A stretch of 64,000 bases of DNA, taken from NCBI RefSeq assembly GCF_009389715.1, contig NC_052404.1, forward strand, positions 9,446,745-9,510,744, given 5' to 3'. This DNA is from Phoenix dactylifera. Taxonomy: Eukaryota; Streptophyta; Magnoliopsida; Arecales; Arecaceae. The translations under genes were made by a program, and so were the position numbers. Shown piece after piece: positions 46,352 through 58,562 of this stretch; the stretch's first letter is position 1, and each line of letters begins with the position of its first letter. The notes beneath the pieces are model-generated. The model did no database searches. It was not told the origin of the DNA and worked only from the letters and a program-made list of their open reading frames with translations.

Positions 46352-49300
46352 ATGGCGGAGTCCGAGCCCTCGAACCGAGCGCTGACGACCACTCGCTTCT
46401 CCGAGCTGAAGCCCCCTATCTCGGAGCCCGTCATCCAAGCCCTAACCGCTGCCGGCTTCCACCTCTGCACGCCGGTGCAAGCCGCGACCATCCCCTTGCT
46501 CTGCTCCCATAAAGATGTCGCCGTCGACGCCGCTACCGGCTCCGGGAAAACCCTAGCCTTTATCGTACCCTTTGTCGAGATCCTCCGCCGAGGCCCCTCG
46601 CCCCCCAAATCCCACCAGGTTCTTTTCTTCTTATCTCTATGTGTCTCGATCTATAGTTGGTTCTTAAATTTTTAATTGTTGGCTTTTGGTTCTTGAGATA
46701 GATTTTTAATTTGGACCTGCGCAAAATTTGATCTTGGAATTCTGCCGTGGATTTTTTAATTTGATAGGATGGGGGTGAAGTAAGGGAACTCGCACGGCTG
46801 ACCTTTCTTGGAATTTTTTTACTGAAAAAAAGCTTTTTTGGATTGCAAATGCTTGAAAACCTAAAGAATAGGAATGGAAAAGGCAACTTCTTACAATTGT
46901 GAATTATCACCAAGAAAGGAATTGTCTATTAAGTTTCTATTGTTGGAAATGTGACCTAGCGACAAGAAAGGGAAAATGGAAGAAAAAGGGATGTTATTGA
47001 GTTGATTTTGTTTGCTGTTATTGGGAAGGATATGCACTTGGGCGGAGTTGGGCATGTTTAATTTATTTTCAGGTGATTGTTGTGAGAGAGTCTGGTGATC
47101 ATGAAGATCCTGGAAATGGTATTGTTATTGATAAAATTCTGCTTGGATATGCTATTTGTCACTTATATTTAAGGATATGGAAGTAGGCAGAACTCTTTTG
47201 GCAATGCTATTCTCATGTGTAGCTCAAGAGGACACCTTAAGATGAATCTTGAGACTTTAAAATACTATCTGAAATTAAATATGTTGGACTTCTACTGGGG
47301 AAGACTGAAATGAGATACTTGTTTGCTTTGGATGAGACCATCACAGTTCGTCTCAAAATATTATCTTTAGCTGGAAGAGATTAGAATAGATATTCTCTCT
47401 CTAGAGCCCATTAGAATTGGTTTGAACTGTTCGAATCGAGGCAATACTTATAAGATTGATGGATTGGCTGTAACTGAAACATATCAGACCCAAGGCTAGC
47501 TGAAATGGGTTCTGAATTCCTACTCTTCAGCCTCTTTAGAATCCTTTGATGTAATAAACTTCAAGCTTGTGCCAAAGAAAAAAGGTAAAATGTAAAATAG
47601 AACGAAGGAATGTTTCAGGGGCCCCTTGGTTGACTATCATGAGTCACAGTTGTTTTGTACAATGGACTCTTAGGCAAAATCAAATTTATCACTTATTATC
47701 TTTGAGAATATCATGTGTACTATCGCTCCTCATTTGTCAGATGTTATTAAAGTCAGGGTCAAATTGTAAATAAGGTCAAATTGAGTCTTATAGAGGATTT
47801 AAAGATAACCATATTTTATATGAGTAAAAATACAGTATTACATATTTTTATAGTATGAGTAGAAAAGCTACTATGTCTACTTTCCACATTTTTTTAGCTT
47901 TATAGCTTAGTTGATTTGGTGTCTGGATTAACTCGCCTACAATATTCATTGCATAGTATTGTTGGTATATTTACTGTGCTGGTCATTGATTGACATGGCT
48001 AGGTATGCAAAATTTCGATCTTTTTGTTGTTGTCTGCTAAAATAGGCATGCTTATGTAAAATGATTTCCTTTGTATATTAAGTTATAGTCATGCAAGCTA
48101 AAAGGTTTATGATAACTGACAACCACCATATGACAATACCATTCATACATTTGCTTTTTGTGAGTGCATGTATGCTGGGTTGTGCTTCTTATTGTGCTAA
48201 TATTTCTGGAAGTTTCCAAATGAACACATGGCTTGCATTTTTTTTTAAAATTTATTTAAACATAAGAAATTTTGATTGCTGGTTTGATGGAAATAAATTG
48301 ATTATTTTTGGCACATAATTGTTGTGGTTACAATTTGACGACATTTCTTATAATTATAATGATATCATTCAAGGGTATCTAAGTGTGCACCTGTGTATAT
48401 CAGGTCATAGGAATGATAATCTCTCCAACGCGTGAATTATCATCACAAATATACCATGTTGCACAGCCTTTCTTCTCAACGATGCCTAATGTTAAATCTA
48501 TGCTTCTTGTTGGAGGGGTGGACATTAAAACGGACATCTGGAAATTAGAAGATGAAGGTGCAAACATTCTAGTGGGCACACCTGGAAAGCTGCATGATGT
48601 GATGGAGCGTCTAGACATCCTAGATTTCCGGTCACTTGAGGTATTCTTTTATGTTTATTGGTTTGATTCATGTAATAATTTAATTGTTAAAGATAAAGTT
48701 GTAAAAAATAGGCATGGATTACTTAGAAAGGACAATGAATGATCAATAGAGTTTAGTTGACTCGCCTATTTTTCCCTATATATGAATGTATTTGCTCTTA
48801 TATAGATCCATGATGCTATAAGAAAAGTGATTGGCTTAAAAGCATCAATCATATATTAAAAGTTTCATTCTTCATGGCTTAGTCTAATCTTCCTATGGCT
48901 ATAGTAGATGTGCCAACCCTAGCATTGTAGTGCAAACTCGTATTTTTAGTTCTGCGTCAATCATGCATGCCCACTAAATTCTCAATATGGTAATATCATG
49001 ATACATGAGGGCTTCCTGCCAAAGAAAAAGGAAAAAAAAAACAAACAGAAAATAGAAAATATGCAAAGGCGCCAACTGAATTGTTCCTTTTGATCATAGA
49101 TGTCCTCCAAACCATGCATCTATAGGATTACGACATCTAATTACCTTTCATGCTTTTTATTAATATGGTTCCAAAGCCTTATGTATATATGTATGTATGT
49201 ATGTATGTATATTGCTGACTCATGACATACCATCTGCAATGCCTTTAAAAATCCTGTCCATTTGTGTTTGTATTACATTCAGGGAAAAGTGATTCTCATA

Positions 49301-52300
49301 TGTGAAATATACATGAATGGATTGAATGTGTGTGGGCAGTGGGCAGTACACAGCATGAGAGATTTGTTGTCTGCTAGAAATTTTTTTGCAGGCATCTGAA
49401 GGTTTGCTTTGTCCCTTGTTAGGTGGGATGACATCTCTCAATCTACCATTCCATATTTAATGTCTCCCATATGAACACCATGCATATGCCTGTTCATATC
49501 CTAACACCGCATTTTAGATTCTGATGCATATATCGACCTCTTTTTTATTGTTTATTTTTATTTTGGCTACCAACAGATCCTTATTTTGGATGAGGCTGAT
49601 AGACTCTTGGATATGGGATTTCAAAAGCAAATTACATCTATCATTTCTCACTTGCCGAAGCTCCGTAGGACAGGCCTTTTTTCAGCTACTCAAACGGAGG
49701 CAGTTGAAGAGCTCTCTAGGGCAGGATTAAGAAATCCTGTTAGGGTTGAAGTTCGAACAGAAGCTAAACCACTACATACTTTGGAATCTTCACAACAATC
49801 AACCACTTCTAGAACACCTTTGGGACTTCATATTGAGGTATATTCATCAAAATATCTATTAATGTAATTAAAGTTTTTATTTACGAATTCACTAAATACT
49901 CTTTTGTTGAGCATTCATCATCTATTTATTTTTGTTATTGATGCATTACACATGTGAACAAATTCATTTTTCTCAATATTCTTTTCATTTTTTTGATAGA
50001 TCTTTCATGTAAATCTGTATTGACATTGGTTTTTCTATCCGACATGCTTGATCTTTCATTAGCCTGGGTGTTAATTATTATCAATTGTCCTTCCCCTGAA
50101 CTTCGCTATAATGCTTAAGACTTTTGCCTGAAGTTATTTTTTGCTGAAAATACCTGGTATGTCACGTATCATTGGGTGCAAGGGCAAAAATGGTGGACTA
50201 TCGAAAAATTTGATGTCCTATTTTGGTAATGATTTTTTTTTTCATGATGAGTTGTATATTGTCTTGTTATTACATCAGTAAACTTGATAGCTTTATGTGT
50301 ATGAGAACATTATATAGTCTAATTATAATCTTTATTTGTTACTAAGATTTTAATTTGTATTGCTGAAAGGTTTATTGGTTCCAAATCAGGCATTTATAAG
50401 TTCCTGAAGATGAAAACAAGCTTTTCAGCATTTGATTACAACAATTATGCAGAAACCAGTCATAAAAGATCTATTTCTAATCATTATTGCTATAAATTAA
50501 AATGGAATTTTTAAGGAGCACGTAGGATTTTTTATTTATATTTTTATTAACCGACCCAACTAGTTTGGGACTAAGGCTTAGTTGAGTTGTATAGGAATTT
50601 TTTTTTTATTGATATGTTCTGCATAATGAAGGCAGATAATGTTATTCATTTACTAGGGAAGAGCATGATATGAGGCATTGACATATTACGCACCTTGATT
50701 GATTTAAAAGGTGCATTAGATCGCTTGATTAAATATAGCCTAAGTCTTGCTAAAATTTTCCTTGAGCAAAATTTCTAAATGCTGTCTAGTTATTGGTGAA
50801 TCTGGAAGTTTAGTGTTCGTAAAAAAATTATGACCTTTAGTTTGTGCGGTGTCTTGTATATATCACTTGCCAAAGATCATTCATGATTAGAATGGTCAAT
50901 TATTTTCTCTACCTAGTCTGCATGGAATAATTGAAGTTTTCAGTTACAAAAGATGCCTATCAAGCATTTCCTGTTCAAACTCTATCTGACAGCTGATCAA
51001 TGATAATGCTATAACGATTGATATTTCATGGAGTGAGCCAATATTTCAAATGCCATTTATGATAAATGTACTATTTGTCATAAGTAAACCAAGCACTTAA
51101 ATAATACTTCCAAATTTCACCAAATTAAGATGAGGTTATGTCATGAGGTGGCTTGATAATGTGTAAAGGCTTTATGCAGGTTGAGAGTGCAAAATCTTAA
51201 ATATTTATCAACGGATATAAAAGGATTTAGAACTTAGAATTAGGGCTTAATAATTAAGGTTGAGCCTTTTTCTGTGCTGTTCTATTACTCCTCCTCATGC
51301 TTCCTTCCACTTTGTGGATTTGAATTGTGAGCAATGTAAAGTGCTTCATCCCTTCCATTAAATTCTGTTCCCACTTTGTGCTTCAAGATTCAGAAAGAAC
51401 AATGGGATGCAGGAAACTTTCATGGAAGTAAAAGAAAGTTTTTGTCTGTGGAGCATGCCTCGATTGATAGGAGTTGTGGTGACAAATGAGCAATAAAACA
51501 GATCCCCACCTAGTAAGGATTTTGGTAGGTTTCTCTTAAACTTTGACGGGGAAATAAAATCTTCACGACCACTAACACTTCTTTTAGGCATATTTACACT
51601 ATAGTCAGATATAGTTTCTTGGTGTATAATAAAGTGTTATTTGAAGCATATTATGCTAATGGTGTACCAATATTATATAATTTTTCTCCCCTCTCAATTG
51701 CTTCACTTAAAACTAATTCTAATCTTTTTTTGTGCAGTACCTGATATGTGAGGCAGAAAAGAAACCATCACAGCTTGTTGGTTTCCTGTCACAGAACATA
51801 TCAAAAAAGATAATTATGTAAGAATATGCATGATCTAATAGATATATTATCTGCCTTTCTATCCACATGCTGAATGTGGCATGACTATGATGCATCGCTA
51901 ACTTGTTACTTTAATTTCTCTATATGTTTCTGATTACAGCTACTTCATGACATGTGCTTCTGTTGATTACTGGGGGCTTGTTCTTCCGCAGCTCGCTGTT
52001 CTCAAAGGTTGTCCACTGATTCCTCTTCATGGGAAGATGAAACAGGTAAGGTAGACAATATAGCAAGATAACTTGGTCGTCTTTAACATTTTGAAAGGCT
52101 AAACGCATTTGGATTTGGCAACCTGTGCTTTTCTTTGAAGATTGCAAGGGAGAAAGCATTAGCATCATACACGGCACTTTCAAGTGGTATTCTGCTATGC
52201 ACTGATGTAGCAGCAAGGGGACTTGACATTCCAGGTGTTGATTGGATTGTGCAGGTAGATCCTGGTGTTGTTAGTCCAATAGATTCTCCCTTAAGTAAAT

Positions 52301-55300
52301 TTTTGCAGTGATCTGTTTTCTCAATCATATCAATTGACACAAGTGGAATCTTAGCTTAGAATTTTAAAAGAGGAATCATTAGTGTTCTTAGTTATGTAAG
52401 TTCATATTGGCATCATCTTTGCATTTTGTTTCCATGAGAAATTCAACTAAAATGGTAAAGCAAGATATTCCTTTTTTAACAAACAGGAGACCATGAAGAA
52501 GCATTACGATTAGGTGATTTGAGGGACCTAACAATCCAATGTTGGGGAATAATATGTTTTCGGTGCTAATTGTAGAATGCTATCGCTTGCAATTTGGAAA
52601 AACTGATCAGACCTGATATGAAATCTTATTGGTGCAAGTTGAATAATGATGACATGCAATTTTGAGTTTACCTTGGAAAATACATCATCTTTCATTTTAT
52701 TCTGAATTTAATCGAACTTTACACATATGGGTTGTGATAAAACTACCTTACGTCTCACTTCTTCAAATCTGTCCATTGCATGGTTGAATTCGTTAGTAAT
52801 TTTTAAAGAGCCTCAAGAGTCCACAATTTTCAAGTTTATTTTTCAAGCGATTAGCGTGATATCTTTAGGCCTCTTTTGATACAAAGTCAAGATTCATTGA
52901 ATCATTGGTTGTAGTTTTTATTAAAATGATCATGAGCGGCCGTGTGCTTAGAAAGGAATTTGATTTGTGATATTTTTATTAAAATTCATTGAAGATGAGA
53001 TTTTCCTGATAGGTTGAAGTATTATTTTGCCAATCTTTCAAAGGAAAAGCATTAGATGTACAAATTGGGCTCTCTTAAGATGAGGATGGCCACAAGGGTT
53101 CTTACATTGTGTTTGCCACAAGCACTTGCTAACTTTTTGAGAACGGAGCAAGTATTCCAAGTCATTTCATCTTTTACTCCATTAAGTGAAAAATGTTCAA
53201 TCTCATCTACATCACATTAAAGAATGGTTGGCTGTTGAGGTTATTGACCTCATGAAGTAGATTACAATTCTAGATAACCAGTATCTCGTGGAGTTCTGAC
53301 CATGCTAGCAAACAATTTTGTGGCATTATCATGTTTTAGTCTACCTAATTTTCTCCTTTAGTTTTTAGAGCAGAACTACATTTCAGGTTCCACGATTTTT
53401 TTTTTTTTTGTGGCTTTTCTTTAATTCTTTTGTGTGTGTGGGGGTTTTTTTTCCCTGTGGGTGGGGTGGCTCAAACACAGCTTCCGGCAGCTTTGACGAA
53501 TATCCTGTAATCTTCATCCCAGAGGTCAGCAGCCTTGATGTTAGCTGACAATCTATATATTTTTCCTGAAATTTTCCTCTTGCTGCATCAATACTTTCCT
53601 TTTTCTGCTATTACAATCAAACTCCCATTGTCTTTCTTGTGCTTTTCATTTTTTTTTTTCTCTTGCCTTTTCATGTACGATGCTTGACTTCTCCAACATG
53701 AGAACACAAATGGCATGCGTTTTTCCTCACCTAACTTTCATGTCCGAAAATCAACATTAAAATAGATTAAACAAACAAATTGGAGAGATGATGGTCAAGA
53801 GCTTATTGTTATTCTTGAATATGTGTGGGAAAGACCTGTAATGAAATTCGTTCCAATATTAAATAATGAAAGTGACCTGTTTTTCTGGTCAATATATATT
53901 TTAATTATTTGAGTTTAACTTTACTATTTGCAGTTGAATATATGTGAAATTTAATAACTTGAGAAGTAGTCTATTAATTTTAATCCCCTTTCTGTTATCT
54001 TGTGGTTCTATATAGATCTTAATATCTACCATAATGTCTGCATTTTTTGAGTTAGGAAATAGATTAATAAATTAATATGTTGAACGTGCAGTATGATCCC
54101 CCTCAAGATCCTAATGTTTTTGTACATAGAGTTGGTCGGACTGCACGAATTGGCAGACAAGGAAGTGCTATTGTATTTCTGTTACCAAAGGTTTGCTTGG
54201 GCATACATTTTTTGTACTACTAAATTCCCCCTTGAAAAGTTATGAGTTAAATGATATTTACTTGCAGGAGGATGCTTATGTGGAGTTCCTGCAGTTAAGA
54301 AGGATACCTCTTAAAGAAAGGAAGTGTTTCAGTGATGCCTTGGATGTCATTCCTCAGGCGAGTATCTGTCTTTCAGATCTATATCTTATGATTATATTTT
54401 CATTTGCATTTGTAAAAATATCAAGTTTAATTTGTGACATAACTTTTCATTTCTGAGAGGTGTTTCTGGTATCCAAAATCTATAATGTTGTAGTTGATAG
54501 GAATCTTAAAAAGCGGAGCAGATGATAGTGTATCCATGAAATCTACTGCAGATGCTATTGAAACGATCCAGTTCATGACATTAGTCGAATCAAATTGACT
54601 TTGCCAGCTGTGAAACCTTTTGTAACTTTGTTAACCTATACCAACTTGTTGGGTTGGTTTGATCTCTAAAACAGCCAGCAATAAACCTTCACTCTTCTCT
54701 AAAGAATGGGTGGCAACTTTCCTTCAGATCACTCCAACCATGAAAAAGGTAGGATTTATATTTGTCACACACTCACACTTGATTGCAACTAAACACTGCA
54801 TGATGAACTTTGCGAGCTGCAACAACAGAGAGTGCGAGCTGCAACAACAGAGAGTGCGAGCTACCCTGAATGGATGATTTCTGCATTGAACACTTGAATG
54901 GGGGGAAATCTTGACAAGTGTCTTAACATATATCTGTTATAACAAATAGTTCTGAGGCAGGTCATGTATATTTAGTTTGTCTGGTAATGGTATGCAAAGG
55001 TGTGTAGCAAGAATTCAAAGTAATTTTTTATACCTGAAAGCCAACCCTTATGTGAAGAAAGGTTATTGTCATGGGATGAGAGACAAGTGCTTAAATTCAA
55101 GAATCTGATGTCACATATTTTTCATTTTTATGTAGTTCACAGAAAGGTTGTAGTTGCTTGCTGAGTCAGCAGTGCAGAAACTGTCTGTCGGATCTCCTTT
55201 ACGTGACTATTGATTCATTTTATTTTTTGTTTTATTTCCATTTTTAGAAATGTTGATTGTTCAGTTATTTTGTGTTAGTACATCCCTTAAATCTTTTATC

Positions 55301-58300
55301 TATCACTTTCTTAGTTGATGCACACACTTGCACTCATGGACCATGGTATGCATGAATTTATAGATGCATGCGTGGACGTATACACATGCATGATGCAACT
55401 GCTTGTCAAGTTGGTACCTATGTAGTGTTGTCTTCTTCATTCTCATTTTTGATGTTTTCAAAATTGTACTTTGTAAGTCTATCAATTTATTTGAGATCTA
55501 ACAAATAATATGGTTGTGGATTTTCCCTTTTTATACTTGTTAGTTGAACTTGTCTTGCCAAATTTCAGAGATACTTAACTAGGTATCAACTTTCAAGATT
55601 TGACCAACCTATAGGGGTCCTGTTTTGATTCCACGAGAAGCCCTTGGTGCTACTAGAACAGAATGAATTAAATGTACTTTTCCTAATCGATGAATTATGG
55701 CCGAGAGGAGACCACCAGTGTCCATGACCTGACCACCTTACAACCTGTGATCAATCTAGAATAGTTCTCTATACCTCATTATCATCAAGTGGTCAAACTC
55801 ATCTAATCCATACATACTCGAAATATGTACCCACCTACATAAACAAATGTGATACTGTTTGCCTTTTATCTTTTTCTGTAATCACTTGGCAGCTCTCACT
55901 TGCCCTCTTGACTATTTTTGAGCATCTTGGAGCTTTTGCTTGGTGCATGCTATTTGCAGATAATATAGTTAGTGGATAAAACTAAGGTTAAAGTTAATTG
56001 TAAGTTAGAATTATGGAGTGGATTAGAAAATAAAAGACATAGGTTAAATAGGATCAAAACGGAATGTATGGAATGCAATTTTAGTAAAATTAGAAATAAA
56101 TATGATTGTGGAGTGAAAATTGAAGATCATAAAGTTTCTAAGAATGATCATTCTTGATATTAGGTTCGATTATTCATGTGGGAGGGGAGATTGAAGAGGA
56201 TGTTATCAATTGGATCAGAGCAGGTTAGTTAAAAGAGAGAAATACAACTAGATATTATGTGATCATAGGAATATGCCAAGTTGAAAAAAATTTATAATAC
56301 AACCATAGGACTAGCTATGCTTTATGGTACATAATGTTGGACAGTTAAAAATAACAGAACAAGATAAGTTTGGCCAAAATGAGAATGTTGATATGGATGT
56401 ATGGTTACACAAAAAAGATAAAATAAGAAATGAAGGAGTGATTCGATATATGTAGAAGGAAAGAGAGGTAGAGGTAGACCAAGAATCACATGTGATGGAG
56501 TAGCAAGGAAGGACCTAATTTTGCTACATCTTTTAGAAAGTGTGGTCCTAAACAAAGCAGCATGAAGGAAAATGATTCGTGTAGCCTGATCTCGTTTGGG
56601 AGTAAAGCTTAGTTGAGTTAAGTTGAGTCAGTGGCTTTTGCTTGTGATGTCATGGTAATTCCCAAGCTTTCTTGGCACTGTATTCAATATTTTTCTCTCT
56701 CGGAGCTTCTTGATCTAGAGCTGCCACCTCAAGCCAGTTTTCTCCAATTTTGAAGTCTCGTGCTACCTTTTGTTAGTTTGTTTTGCCTTGGTTCCTTTTC
56801 TTTCTTTTTTCTCACATCAAGATATTTCAATACATAAAGTCATATTAGAATCCTTTTTTCGTTCCTCTTGCTTTTATTTTGAGTTATTTTGATAGCTTTA
56901 CTGTGTTTATCATCAAGTTTGACTCACCAAGAATTTGATGCTTTCTTTTTGCAAAACATGTTTCCTGTTGGGTAACTGTAATGCCCTGCAGACATCTTGA
57001 AAAATCAGTATCACTTTCTTAAAGTTTGGCTTCTCTTTGTGAGCATTTAAATTGTTTGGTCAATTACCATTCTGCTTGCATGGAGAAGAGTTGTATGTAG
57101 GGTCATCTGCTCAGGTCTTTAAAATGAGGTGATTGTTGTTGATAATGGCCAGCAAGATTTTATCTTATGTTCTACGTACGCCTGGAATGTGACCTCTACA
57201 TCTATTTGCTGTTATTGCATTTGTCACCCTGTGCCTGCTTTGTGCAGGTTTCGTGATAGGAAAACTTTATAGCTTATATCTATGACTCATATAATCTGGC
57301 CTGCAATCACACTACAAAAGATGAACAAAACTCCAGAACCTTTTTTATTTTTGCCAGTCTCATAGGTAGGCTTTATGTATTTAGAAGCTCCATTGAAAAA
57401 GGATGCCAATGACCAGCCTGCCCAAAGTCTGTTATGCTGTATTCTTTCCATTATGCATTTGTCTTTTTTAATTCACAATTCTTGTCTATAAAGAGTGCAA
57501 TCACGCCCTTAATCTATGTTTAAAATTTATACATCTTTATCAAATCAAACTGCTACTCAAAGATCATCTTAAAGATGATGAGAATCAACTGTAACAGATA
57601 AGATCTGCTGCAAAAGAAGATCGTGATGTCATGGAGAAGGGGCTTAAAGCATTTGTGTCATACATCCGTGCATATAAAGAGCACCACTGCTCGTACATCT
57701 TCAGGTTGTCATAATCCCTTCTTTCTTAATCATCTATAATTTTTTTCCAAGTTCTTAATAGCTGCCTTTCAGGTGGAAAGAACTAGAAATCGGGAAATTG
57801 GCCATGGGATATGGCTTACTGCAGATCCCTTCTATGCCAGAGGTGAAACATCATTATCTCTCAGTTGACGGTTTTTCTCCTGATGATGATATTGATGTTA
57901 CTCAGATTAAGTACAAGTAAGCAATTTTTTAGAGGCAATATTAGCTTTCCAGTCAGCACCATCTTTGTGGTTGTCTTTGGGTGGCATTGCCTGTTCCACC
58001 ATTGCATTACATGCACGAGGCTGTTGCGCCCAGGAATGATTCGGCTTTTCCTTTTTGCAATCCTCATTTCTTTTCCTAACATTGCTTACTAATGTTTGGA
58101 TTTAGAGACAAGGCTAGGGAGAAACAAAGGCAAAAGGCTTCACAAAGGAAGGAAGCAGAATCCCAGCAGGGGCCAAAATCAGAAAGAGTGAAGCAGATCC
58201 CAAATGGTTCTATTCCTGTTACGAGGAAGAAAACAGGTAGGCAACGCAAAGTGACTCGGACAAAGGAGGATGATGAAGAGTTAGATCAGGACTACCGCTT

Positions 58301-58562
58301 ACTGAAAAAGCTAAAGAGGGGGGAGATTGATGAAAGCGAGTATGAAAAGCTTACTGGTTTTGGAATCTTTGAGGAACAGGGTTCATCAGATAGCAACGCA
58401 GATGACCCTGGTGTGAAAACCTCTATGGTATACAAAAACAGAAAATCAAAGCTAAAACAAAGAGGAAATGCGAAAAAATCTGGAGGAAGAATGGGGGATC
58501 GCAAAGGTACTAACCGCTTGAAGATGAAGTCAAAAACCAAGATCAATAAAAGGAAGAAGTAA
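46352..58562 (+). CDS. RH18: DEAD-box RNA helicase, RH18/Spb4/DDX55 group
   Basis: ATP-dependent RNA helicase. The yeast and animal relatives (Spb4, DDX55) act in the nucleolus in 60S subunit assembly. Eleven exons: 46352-46618, 48404-48640, 49577-49837, 51738-51817, 51940-52045, 52141-52254, 54092-54190, 54268-54357, 57598-57704, 57773-57916 and 58106-58562. They total 1962 nt, or 653 aa plus stop. Motifs in order: Q motif around FSELKPPIS, motif I ATGSGKT (61-67), PTREL (97-101), DEAD (173-176), SAT (204-206), ARGLD (342-346) and [11 protein letters not shown] (367-377). Then comes the Spb4-type C-terminal extension with [20 protein letters not shown] and a long lysine-rich tail ([24 protein letters not shown]) likely to hold nucleolar localisation signals. 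All phases join. Intron 8 uses a GC donor. Rice RH18, as I recall it, is of similar length. Introns host RTE-type LINE pieces. Confidence 0.95.
49178..49212. repeat. (TATG)n microsatellite
   Basis: A tetranucleotide run TATGTATGTATG within helicase intron 2, about 30 bp. Simple repeat. Confidence 0.85.
50547..50600 (+). mobile_element. 3' end fragment of an RTE-type LINE
   Basis: The words CCGACCCAACTAGTTTGGGA then CTAAGGCTTAGTTGAGTTG match the 3' terminus typical of plant RTE LINEs and resemble the end of the larger remnant at 56.6 kb. A severely 5'-truncated insertion in helicase intron 3. Confidence 0.6.
54812..54862. repeat. 22-bp tandem duplication
   Basis: Perfect tandem copies at 54812-54833 and 54834-54855 (GCGAGCTGCAACAACAGAGA plus GT), followed by a partial third copy (GCGAGCT). 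It lies in intron 8 of the helicase gene and looks recent, because the copies are identical. Confidence 0.95.
55965..56635 (+). mobile_element. RTE-type LINE reverse transcriptase C-terminal remnant
   Basis: Plus-strand translation gives [20 protein letters not shown], then ECMECNFSK, then with interruptions AMLYGT and CWTVKN, and [11 protein letters not shown] followed by VARKDL, and finally RKMIRVA. These are the blocks after the RT active site in plant RTE LINEs. It ends with GGAGTAAAGCTTAGTTGAGT and a short TTGAGT-type repeat, which is the usual RTE 3' end. Multiple stops and frameshifts are present. Inserted in helicase intron 8 in the sense direction. Confidence 0.8.

Larger units (their letters stand above)
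54358..57597 (+). other. GC-AG intron 8 of the helicase gene
   Basis: The donor reads CCTCAG|GCGAGTATC, and the acceptor is GTAACAG|ATAAGATC. Only this junction keeps the family sequence [20 protein letters not shown] in frame; the nearest GT four bases downstream would shift it. The intron is 3.2 kb and contains a 22-bp tandem duplication and an RTE LINE remnant. Confidence 0.8.
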
